NCBI GenBank assembly: GCA_903952785.1
Contig: CAJBHC010000060.1
Location: 1 to 10,480, forward strand
Direction: 5' to 3'
DNA from: an uncultured bacterium
GTDB lineage: Bacteria > Patescibacteriota > Minisyncoccia > Phycocordibacterales > CAIZLB01
DNA length: 10,480 nt
This document shows, one piece after another, positions 5,392 to 10,480 of this stretch (position 1 is the stretch's first letter; each line of letters starts with the position of its first letter). Under the pieces are notes generated by a model that saw only the letters and a list, made by a program, of their open reading frames with translations, was not told the DNA's origin and searched no databases. The translations under genes were made by a program, and so were the position numbers.

Positions 5392-7125
5392 ATGCCTAAT
5401 CCAAAAACAACAAAAACAACAGAATTGAAACCCAGTGCCAAATCAACAACAGCGAAAAAAGCGGAGAAGAAGACAGGTAAAGATATGAATAGCCATAAAT
5501 ATATATTTGTAATCGGAGGCGTGATGTCAGGAGTTGGAAAGGGAATTACCACCTCATCTATCGGAACAATTCTTGAAGCCAAGGGGTATAAGATAAATAT
5601 AATGAAAGTAGATCCGTATCTGAACGTAGATGCGGGGACAATGAACCCCACCGAACACGGTGAGGTTTTTGTTATGGACTCGGGACTAGAAACTGATCAG
5701 GATATGGGAAATTACGAGAGATTCTTAAATAGGTCTCTTAAGAAAGAGGATTACATGACATCCGGAATGGTTTATAAATACGTAATAGATAAGGAGCGTG
5801 CGCTTGGCTTTGGAGGAAAATGTATTGACGCTGATAATATCAGAGATGAGATTGTTACAAGATATGAATCTTCTGCGAAGACAAATCAATCAGATGTTAC
5901 TGTAGTTGAAATTGGGGGAACAGTTGGAGATTATCAAAACGTAATGTTCATTGAAGCGGCGCGTGTTATGAAGCTCCGTCATCCAAGAGACGTGGTTTTT
6001 GTTATGGTTTCTTATATGCCAATACCAAACAAGATTGGCGAGATGAAAAGTAAGCCAACACAAAATGCTGTTAAGCAATTAAATTCTTACGGAGTGCACG
6101 CAGATTTTATTATCGCAAGAAGTGAACTTCCAGTTGATAAGAAGCGAAAAGAAAAAATTGCTTTCTCTTGTAATGTACCGGTAGAGAATATAATCTCAGC
6201 TCCTGACATTGATAGTATTTATGATGTTCCAGTTAACTTTGAAAAGGATCAGCTTGGAGAGATGATAACAAGGGCGTTATCACTTCCACATAAAACTACA
6301 AACATGAGAGGTTGGAAGGGGTTTGTTGCGAATGTTGCAAAAGCTAAAGAGCCCACTTCAAAAGAGGTTAAAATTGCGGTTGTTGGAAAATATTTTGACT
6401 CAGGAGATTTTGTTTTTTCCGATGCCTATGTTTCTGTAATTGAGGCCATTAAATTTTCTGCATATAAGCTTGGGGTAAAAATAAAGTTGTCCTGGTTAAA
6501 TTCTAAGGATTTTGAAAAGGATCCAAAAAAGATTAAAGATTTGAAAGTATATGACGGAATAATTGTTCCAGGGGGTTTTGGTAATTCTGGAATTGAGGGT
6601 CTGATTAAGACAATAGAATTTGCCAGAATAAACAAGATTCCATACTTTGGACTTTGTTATGGAATGCAATTATTGGTTATTGAATATGCAAGAAACATCT
6701 TGGGTTGGAAGGATGCAGACACTGCGGAGATTAACCCACTATCAAGCCACCTGGTTATTGATATAATGCCCGATCAGAAGATTAAACTGGACAATGGTCA
6801 CTATGGTGCTTCAATGCGTTTGGGTGCGTACGATGCTGTCATAGAGAAGGGGACAGTTGCTTACAAGGCTTATGGAAGGACAGAGATTAGCGAGAGGCAC
6901 AGACATAGATATGAAGTTAATCCATTGTTTGTAGAGGAAATAAAGAAGGCGGGGTTAGTCTTTTCTGGAAAATCGCCAAATGGAAAATTGATGGAAATTG
7001 CCGAGCTTCCAAAGTCAGAGCACCCATTCTTTTTAGGTACACAATTCCACCCAGAGTTTTTAGCAAGGCCGCTTGATCCACATCCGCTTTTTACAGAATT
7101 TTTGAAGGCAATATTGGGGTTATAG
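5392..7125 (+). CDS. pyrG: CTP synthase (glutamine-hydrolysing)
   Basis: 577 aa cytosolic enzyme converting UTP, ATP and glutamine to CTP, the last step of pyrimidine nucleotide synthesis. The synthetase domain (about 36-300) has the P-loop region GGVMSGVGKGITTSSIG (42-58), DPYLNVDAGTMN (74-85), EIGGTVGD (173-180) and KSKPTQ (219-224). The glutaminase domain (about 325-577) has PGGFG, the nucleophile in FGLCYGMQ (C422), and QFHPEF with H553 and E555 completing the triad. Residues 1-31 are a Lys/Thr/Ala-rich extension absent from classical enzymes, which start near MNSHKYIFVIGG. ATG 5485 with a modest AGG seven to eight bases upstream is therefore an alternative start. I keep 5392 because a promoter lies just before it. 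The three residues matching the E. coli CTP feedback contacts DIE (147-149) read DYQ (180-182). A large hairpin follows the stop by 58 nt. Confidence 0.95.
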   Translation: MPNPKTTKTTELKPSAKSTTAKKAEKKTGKDMNSHKYIFVIGGVMSGVGKGITTSSIGTILEAKGYKINIMKVDPYLNVDAGTMNPTEHGEVFVMDSGLETDQDMGNYERFLNRSLKKEDYMTSGMVYKYVIDKERALGFGGKCIDADNIRDEIVTRYESSAKTNQSDVTVVEIGGTVGDYQNVMFIEAARVMKLRHPRDVVFVMVSYMPIPNKIGEMKSKPTQNAVKQLNSYGVHADFIIARSELPVDKKRKEKIAFSCNVPVENIISAPDIDSIYDVPVNFEKDQLGEMITRALSLPHKTTNMRGWKGFVANVAKAKEPTSKEVKIAVVGKYFDSGDFVFSDAYVSVIEAIKFSAYKLGVKIKLSWLNSKDFEKDPKKIKDLKVYDGIIVPGGFGNSGIEGLIKTIEFARINKIPYFGLCYGMQLLVIEYARNILGWKDADTAEINPLSSHLVIDIMPDQKIKLDNGHYGASMRLGAYDAVIEKGTVAYKAYGRTEISERHRHRYEVNPLFVEEIKKAGLVFSGKSPNGKLMEIAELPKSEHPFFLGTQFHPEFLARPLDPHPLFTEFLKAILGL

Positions 7126-7183
7126 ACGTACTCGTTTAGTCATGATAACATCTTTGAATATATAAGTTCCTTGATGTTTCTGT

Positions 7184-7270
7184 TTAGCTGTACCTTTTGG
7201 GAAGCAATATCAAATTGACGTGTCTTAAGATCAAGACGTTGATTGCTTGTGTTTCAAAAGGTACAGCTAA
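7184..7270. repeat. 87-bp imperfect inverted-repeat element
   Basis: TTAGCTGTACCTTTTG (7184-7199) and CAAAAGGTACAGCTAA (7255-7270) are perfect 16-bp arms. Inside, AAGCAA (7202-7207) pairs with TTGCTT (7243-7248), TCAA (7210-7213) with TTGA (7239-7242), and a tip TCTT-AAGATC-AAGA closes the structure (7223-7236). It lies 58 nt after the pyrG stop and about 20 nt before the -10 box of the next gene. No T-run follows either arm, so it is not a standard terminator. It could be an mRNA 3'-stabilising hairpin, a REP-like or MITE-like element bounded by TA dinucleotides, or an operator. Confidence 0.8.
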
Positions 7271-7291
7271 CTAGGTAGTAAGCTGTCGTTC

Positions 7292-7297
7292 TATAAT
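7292..7297 (+). promoter_or_regulatory. -10 box of the 178-aa protein gene
   Basis: A perfect TATAAT lies 23 nt before ATG 7321. No convincing -35 is present: the 17-base position (7269-7274) falls on the end of the 87-bp hairpin. The leader would be about 16 nt, without a Shine-Dalgarno. Confidence 0.4.
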
Positions 7298-7320
7298 CCA
7301 CAAACTGAAACACTGTAATA

Positions 7321-7857
7321 ATGAAAAAGATTCGTCAACTTGTAAGTGACCTTTTTACCCACGGTAGCTGGTCTGCTAGAGAGGCTACTCAGCCAATATC
7401 TTTGGTCCTAAAAGATAGTCTTGATGATGTCAAAGGTTCTGTCGCTCTTATCCACGATGGGGGCAGGTTCGGCACAAATTCAACCGGATATTGGAGATTG
7501 GTTTTTTCAAGTAGCACTGGGGATGTCTGTAATATCTTTAGGGTGATTGATCAATTTGCCAACGGTCAAAGCCTTTTTGCCATTGAACAACCAATAAATT
7601 GTGTCGTTGATGCAATTTGTTGTCCAACGGCAATATTTCAACATGAAGAAGCTCATTTCACTGGTTTGTCTTTCCTGGACGGAATATTGAAAATCAATGG
7701 AGAAATTGGCGACCCTTATTGGAAAAAACTGGTTAATCACATGTGTCTCGTTTTTTTGCCGGAATATTTTAATGAGATAAGCTCTAGCTTACTATCAATT
7801 GACCTCAATCCTGTGAAGTTTACAGAGCCGTCTGCACCTTCACCATCAGCCGCTTGA
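7321..7857 (+). CDS. Unrecognised soluble protein with HEEAH motif and five cysteines
   Basis: 178 aa; I do not recognise the family. There is no signal peptide and no membrane helix. The N-terminus MKKIRQLVSDLFTHG is amphipathic and the C-terminus ends in a Pro/Ser/Ala-rich tail (168-178), probably disordered. Cysteines are at 70, 94, 100, 101 and 142, and HEEAH (108-112) fits the HExxH pattern of zinc metallopeptidases, although no third ligand can be assigned. Segments such as GYWRLVFSSSTGDVCNIFRVI (57-77) suggest beta strands. By eye the GC content is clearly above that of pyrG and the abiE pair. It is a single-gene unit: -10 box just upstream, strong terminator overlapping the stop codon. 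The frame is supported by that terminator and by the start following the -10. The function is unknown. Confidence 0.7.
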   Translation: MKKIRQLVSDLFTHGSWSAREATQPISLVLKDSLDDVKGSVALIHDGGRFGTNSTGYWRLVFSSSTGDVCNIFRVIDQFANGQSLFAIEQPINCVVDAICCPTAIFQHEEAHFTGLSFLDGILKINGEIGDPYWKKLVNHMCLVFLPEYFNEISSSLLSIDLNPVKFTEPSAPSPSAA

Positions 7858-7916
7858 ACCTGTTACCCAAGGGAAGACCTGTCGTCCCGCTGGGTGATGG
7901 GTTCTTTTCTTTTTTT
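7856..7916 (+). terminator. Strong intrinsic terminator overlapping the stop codon
   Basis: GAACC (7856-7860) pairs with GGTTC (7900-7904), TACCCA (7864-7869) approximately with TGGGTG (7891-7896), and GAC with GTC near the tip (7876-7878/7883-7885). This gives a long, slightly bulged hairpin followed by TTTTCTTTTTTT (7905-7916). The stem begins inside the TGA stop of the 178-aa gene. It is directional: the minus strand has no T-run after the hairpin, so it does not obviously serve the convergent PAP2 gene. Confidence 0.85.
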
Positions 7917-7954
7917 AATACCGTCTAGTTCTACAAGGAAAACATTACAAAAAA

Positions 7955-8596
7955 TTATTTCAACTCAAACATCGCAAAATCGTTCTTAAACAAGAACTTG
8001 GACATGTGGTAGATTGTGTAAGTAATAAAGAATGCAGACAGAACATCTATTGAGTAGTGAAGATGGCCCATTAGAACTATCGCACCAAAGAAGATTGATG
8101 TGGCAAAGAATAATATTCTAAGAACTTTTTCTTTCCAGAAAATTAAACAAAGAAGAAAGGGGAGGCCTGTGTGGGCTGAGAAGAATAAGTCACCACCAAA
8201 GGTGAACAGCTGCATCCAGTTTGCTGAATCTAATCCAATAATAAGTCTATCTGGAAATGGTCCAATATGAGTAAGGGATACAAAGGTGCTTCTAATTAAA
8301 ATAAACAGCGCGATGCTTTTTAATATGAAAGGAATTTGATGTGGTTTATTAAAACAGTAAACAAAAAGAACTGCCCACATGACGATGGGTCCGTAGATAA
8401 ATATGTTGTGAACATCGTAAACGGGAATGTTACTTAGGACGATGTCATTCACGGAGTTTCCTGCTTTGAATGTTGCAAATCTTCCCGCATAGAAGTTAGC
8501 AACGAGAGCCAGCCCAACAAGAATGAGCCCGTCTATGATTGCAACCGTATATGTTTTACTTTTTAAATATGCTAAATGCTTTGGATTGATATTCAT
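7955..8596 (-). CDS. PAP2-type integral membrane phosphatase/transferase (PAP2_C-like)
   Basis: 213 aa with about six membrane helices (roughly 16-36, 66-81, 89-109, 129-155, 160-177, 183-203). Two motifs identify the family: GGDLFFSAHTG (134-144) with H142, and GHLHYSIDVLSAF (177-189) with H180 and D184. They match the C2/C3 active-site motifs of the PAP2 superfamily, and the spacing and GD-xx-FS-x-HT / H-Y-xx-DV pattern are closest to the sphingomyelin-synthase-related PAP2_C branch. Likely chemistry is transfer or hydrolysis of a phospho-headgroup on a membrane lipid such as a phosphatidate, an isoprenyl phosphate or a phosphatidylglycerol-type substrate. The exact lipid cannot be told. 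ATG 8596 has no Shine-Dalgarno. A TAAAAT at 8614-8619 on this strand is a possible -10. No terminator is evident after the stop. Confidence 0.82.
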   Translation of the reverse strand: MNINPKHLAYLKSKTYTVAIIDGLILVGLALVANFYAGRFATFKAGNSVNDIVLSNIPVYDVHNIFIYGPIVMWAVLFVYCFNKPHQIPFILKSIALFILIRSTFVSLTHIGPFPDRLIIGLDSANWMQLFTFGGDLFFSAHTGLPFLLCLIFWKEKVLRILFFATSIFFGAIVLMGHLHYSIDVLSAFFITYTIYHMSKFLFKNDFAMFELK

Positions 8597-8724
8597 AATA
8601 TAAGTATTTTGCTATTTTAGCATTGTTTTGGGAAGAGATAAAGAATTTATGTGAATTTTTTACGAATTTTATTACAAAATATTGCGACCCCCGCCACAAA
8701 ACTTTAAGTGTTTTGAAAATTTGG

Positions 8725-8755
8725 CAAAAGAAATACCGCCGGCGGTTGCCGGCGG
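8725..8755 (-). terminator. Intrinsic terminator of the 214-aa membrane protein gene
   Basis: Perfect 8-bp stem CCGCCGGC/GCCGGCGG (8736-8743/8748-8755) with a four-base loop. On the minus strand it is followed by TATTTCTTTTG. It lies about 46 nt after the TGA at 8802. On the plus strand it is followed by a G-rich stretch, so it works in the minus direction only. A second, competing pairing exists: GGCGGGGGT (8751-8759) with ACCCCCGCC (8687-8695). Confidence 0.75.
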
Positions 8756-8801
8756 GGGTGAGGGTTAGTGTTACTGGAACTTGGAAGGTGGATTATGGGC
8801 G

Positions 8802-9446
8802 TCAGTCATTGAAGCCGAGCTCATCCCTTACTCCATCAAAGATTCGCCCTTCTGGGATTGTTCTTACAAGGGAGTTTCCGAGTCTCAGTAGATTCCCCTT
8901 CAGTTTGTCTTCATTTGGGTGTGTACTTGTCAGGCCGTCGTATTCAATTTTGAGTGTCACACGTGCCAGGTGCTTCATGGCCAAATATAGGAAGTGGTCA
9001 ATACCCCTCGACATCTCGTCGTATTCCCCGACTTGAATCAAATCTATCCGTTCGGCAAAGTACCTTACGGTTTTTCTGTGCTTGCTCCATTTCAAGGCCA
9101 TTTGCACCTTGGGAGTTTTTCGGATGTTTTTGATCCGCATTGCCCCCCAAAGGAAAATGGCTACGATTAGGATATCCATGCCGACAGTCATGAAGTTTTC
9201 AGAGATACTGCGGATGTCCAGCTTCATGCTGGATTCTATCGTCACGGCTGTCATTAGGAGTGTCCCCATGACAGCCGTGAGAATTGCGGCAAGCTTTGTG
9301 GTCTGCCACCCTTGGTAGCAACTCTCTGCATTGTCCTTAAACACCATTCCCCTGTCCTTAGGGTGCACTATTCCGTTATGTTGGGCGAAGTAACGTCCAA
9401 TCATATGGGTGACACGGTCAATTTGTTGTACTGATTGTTTTTTCAT
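8802..9446 (-). CDS. Unrecognised membrane protein with two central helices
   Basis: 214 aa; I do not recognise the family. Residues 1-50 are soluble, with Gln/His/Lys and a single Cys (43). Two membrane helices follow, at about 51-70 (KLAAILTAVMGTLLMTAVTI) and 85-104, separated by a short polar loop. Residues 105-214 form a charged soluble domain, predicted mostly helical (for example 146-168 and 180-195). With both ends on the same side, cytoplasmic by the positive-inside rule, this resembles a small sensor or scaffold rather than a transporter, but that is inference. By eye GC is near 50%, well above the AT-rich neighbours. It stands alone: near-consensus promoter at 9607-9635, a 154-nt hairpin-rich leader, no Shine-Dalgarno but a CAAA-rich unstructured stretch before ATG 9446, and its own terminator. 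Confidence 0.72.
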   Translation of the reverse strand: MKKQSVQQIDRVTHMIGRYFAQHNGIVHPKDRGMVFKDNAESCYQGWQTTKLAAILTAVMGTLLMTAVTIESSMKLDIRSISENFMTVGMDILIVAIFLWGAMRIKNIRKTPKVQMALKWSKHRKTVRYFAERIDLIQVGEYDEMSRGIDHFLYLAMKHLARVTLKIEYDGLTSTHPNEDKLKGNLLRLGNSLVRTIPEGRIFDGVRDELGFND

Positions 9447-9600
9447 CTTGTTTGTCTGTGTTTGTTTGTTTGCCTAAGACCTAGGTTTTTCATCGGTTCA
9501 ATGATGTGGCTTCATGCCCAGATGTCAAACGAGTACCCGCCAAGGCACTCGGGTTCAATGACACCCTTTTTGCCTAGCAGAGTATTTTGGCTCTAACTCT
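9447..9600 (-). ncRNA. Structured 5' leader of the 214-aa membrane protein gene
   Basis: The minus-strand transcript should start near 9600 and run 154 nt untranslated. Five local hairpins are visible by position: 9579-9583/9596-9600 (AGAGT/ACTCT), 9551-9554/9563-9566 (GGGT/ACCC), 9531-9537/9544-9550 (7 bp with one wobble), 9508-9510/9516-9518 (GGC/GCC) and 9491-9494/9503-9506 (CATC/GATG). Two of them carry the same ten bases, TCATTGAACC on this strand (9495-9504 and 9552-9561). The last 28 nt before the ATG are CAAA-rich and unstructured. I see no match to a riboswitch class I know. It could be a cis-regulatory RNA or protein-binding leader. Confidence 0.45.
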
Positions 9601-9606
9601 GGCGTT

Positions 9607-9635
9607 ATTATAATACATATAGCATTATAAGTCAA
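9607..9635 (-). promoter_or_regulatory. Near-consensus sigma-70 promoter for the 214-aa membrane protein
   Basis: On the minus strand, TTGACT (9635-9630, 5 of 6), a 17-base spacer and TATAAT (9612-9607, 6 of 6). This is the best promoter in the window. An inverted repeat TTATAAT-N9-ATTATAA (9608-9614/9624-9630) spans the spacer and could be an operator. The same repeat puts a TATAAT on the plus strand at 9609-9614 behind a TTGGCT at 9587-9592, so the site could fire both ways. Confidence 0.8.
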
Positions 9636-9680
9636 TAGCGATGAATTTAGCCTTATTTTGTTGTTGTGTCTCTGAAAGAA

Positions 9681-9708
9681 TACACATTTTCCTGCGTAGT
9701 ACTATAAT
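9681..9708 (+). promoter_or_regulatory. Candidate promoter of the sigma factor gene
   Basis: A perfect TATAAT (9703-9708) lies 16 bases after a weak -35-like TACACA (9681-9686, 4 of 6). Transcription would begin near 9715, leaving a leader of about 47 nt. The leader contains AGAGGG (9749-9754) seven bases before ATG 9762, the clearest Shine-Dalgarno in the window. Confidence 0.5.
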
Positions 9709-9761
9709 AGTGGGTGTAGGGTAATATCCGCAACAGAATCCAAATAGTAGAGGGTAATGCG

Positions 9762-10355
9762 ATGTATGCAAACATGACTGATATTCCACATAAAACAGAT
9801 GAAGAGTTGTCAGTCCTTTTAATGGCATCAGATTATTCTGCCATGGCTGTTTTAATTGATAGATATCAAAAGCCCTTGTCCAGGTATTTAAGACGTATCG
9901 GTGTCTATAAAGAAGAAGATATTCAGGATCTGCTTCAAGACATTTTCATAAAGATATACAAGAATATAAATTCGTTCAATAAAGACCTATCATTTTCATC
10001 GTGGATTTATAGAATTTCCCACAATGAGGCAATTAGTTTTTTTAGACGTAATAAAGTCAGGCCTGAAGGAAATATGATCGATGATAGTGAAGAGCTACTA
10101 TTTAAAACTGAAGATGAAAGTATTAACCTAGCAGAAGAGATTGATCAGACACTGAATGCCAAGGTGTTGCAAGAAGCTATTTCTGAACTTGATCAGAAAT
10201 ATAGAGATGTCTTGGTCCTCCGGTATTTTGAAGACAGGGATTATGAAAATATCTCTGATATTTTGCAAATACCAAAGGGGTCAGTTGCAACATTGATTCA
10301 CAGGGCTAAGAGTAGGTTAAAAGAAAAAATGCAAAAGTTATGGAAAATCAAATAA
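9762..10355 (+). CDS. ECF-type RNA polymerase sigma factor (sigma-70 family)
   Basis: 197 aa. Region 2 (about 25-98) contains the core-binding and -10-recognition part: DIQDLLQDIFIKIYKNINSF (53-72) and SFSSWIYRISHNEAISFFRR (77-96). An acidic linker (105-128) follows. Region 4 (about 135-190) has the helix-turn-helix that reads the -35: LDQKYRDVLVLRYFEDRDYE, then NISDILQIPKGSVATLIHRAKSRLKEKM. Regions 1 and 3 are absent, as in ECF sigma factors. The AGAGGG site seven bases upstream supports ATG 9762, and ATG 9774 in the same frame is an alternative. The next gene overlaps its end by 16 nt, as expected for a sigma/anti-sigma pair. It probably redirects RNA polymerase in response to an envelope or stress signal. 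The target promoters are not known. Confidence 0.92.
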   Translation: MYANMTDIPHKTDEELSVLLMASDYSAMAVLIDRYQKPLSRYLRRIGVYKEEDIQDLLQDIFIKIYKNINSFNKDLSFSSWIYRISHNEAISFFRRNKVRPEGNMIDDSEELLFKTEDESINLAEEIDQTLNAKVLQEAISELDQKYRDVLVLRYFEDRDYENISDILQIPKGSVATLIHRAKSRLKEKMQKLWKIK

Positions 10356-10480
10356 ATAATAAACAAATCAATAATGAGACCGGCGAGGAAAATCTAAAAT
10401 CGAAAATTTTGGATCTAATTGAGCGGGACAAAATAAAACCCACGTCAAAGATTTATTTTGCTGTTAAAGATAAAGCCCTC
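10340..10480 (+). CDS. Partial gene overlapping the sigma factor, possible anti-sigma factor
   Basis: ATG 10340 opens a frame of 47 codons that stays open to the last base, so the 3' end is missing. It overlaps the sigma factor stop by 16 nt in another frame, which implies translational coupling. The visible part is hydrophilic: an Asn/Gln/Glu-rich start (1-17), then LKSKILDLIERDKIKPTSKIYF (19-40). A short amphipathic helix followed by a KPTSKIYF-like stretch just before the expected membrane segment is how I remember the partner of sigma factors in related genomes beginning. No Shine-Dalgarno is visible. The anti-sigma role is inferred from position, and no anti-sigma motif lies in the visible part. 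Confidence 0.6.
   Translation, partial: MENQINNKQINNETGEENLKSKILDLIERDKIKPTSKIYFAVKDKAL

Noticed and set aside
7856..7916. Bidirectional terminator for the convergent PAP2 gene
   Set aside because: On the minus strand the hairpin is followed by CAAGCGGC rather than a T-run, so only plus-strand termination is supported.
8772..8782. TACTGGAACTT shared with the abiEi palindrome (1097-1107)
   Set aside because: A single 11-base match in 10 kb is expected by chance among all word pairs, and it has no palindromic partner at the second site.
8623..9036. Plus-strand open frame of 137 codons
   Set aside because: It runs through the 8736-8755 terminator hairpin and antisense to the 214-aa membrane protein gene. 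It has no promoter and no ribosome site, and the translation has no recognisable domain.
9531..9566. tRNA-like T-arm (GGGTTCAATGACACCC)
   Set aside because: The stem is only 4 bp around an 8-base loop instead of 5 bp around 7. No acceptor, D-arm or anticodon arm can be drawn around it.

Overview
The window looks like a piece of a small, AT-rich bacterial genome, most likely from the Candidate Phyla Radiation (Patescibacteria, Parcubacteria-like). This is an inference from the gene families: a CTP synthase with a lineage-type sequence (an MSGVGKG P-loop region and MNPTEHGEVF where other bacteria have MSPYQHGEVF), a secreted helical protein and an anchored GDLNGD-type protein of kinds I associate with these genomes, a short DUF167 protein, and weak or absent Shine-Dalgarno sites before most genes. 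TGA is used as a stop (7855-7857 and the minus-strand gene ending at 8802), so this is not a lineage that has reassigned UGA.

Layout. 1-945: secreted coiled-coil protein, followed by a compact tandem terminator or structured RNA (975-1061). 1084-2468: a complete AbiE-type (type IV) toxin-antitoxin pair, with a perfect 23-bp inverted repeat directly over the antitoxin start. 2540-3127: membrane-anchored extracytoplasmic protein, probably from a leaderless mRNA. 3158-3379: DUF167 protein and terminator. 3417-5315 (minus): P1B-type metal ATPase with a TPC motif and no HMA domain, divergent from pyrG. 5392-7125: CTP synthase with a Lys/Thr-rich N-terminal extension. 7184-7270: a large imperfect hairpin element. 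7321-7857: unrecognised Cys-containing protein with a strong terminator. 7955-8596 (minus): PAP2-type membrane phosphatase/transferase. 8802-9446 (minus): unrecognised two-helix membrane protein with a strong promoter, a 154-nt hairpin-rich leader and its own terminator. 9762-10355: ECF-type sigma factor overlapping a second gene, cut by the window edge, in the position of an anti-sigma factor.

The genes do not form one pathway. The coherent modules are abiEi-abiEii and the sigma factor with its overlapping partner. The more unusual content is non-coding: the palindrome at the abiEi start, the hairpin after pyrG, the structured leader of the 214-aa membrane protein, and -10 boxes so close to start codons that several mRNAs should be leaderless or nearly so. 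No IS transposase, CRISPR array, tRNA or rRNA was seen.
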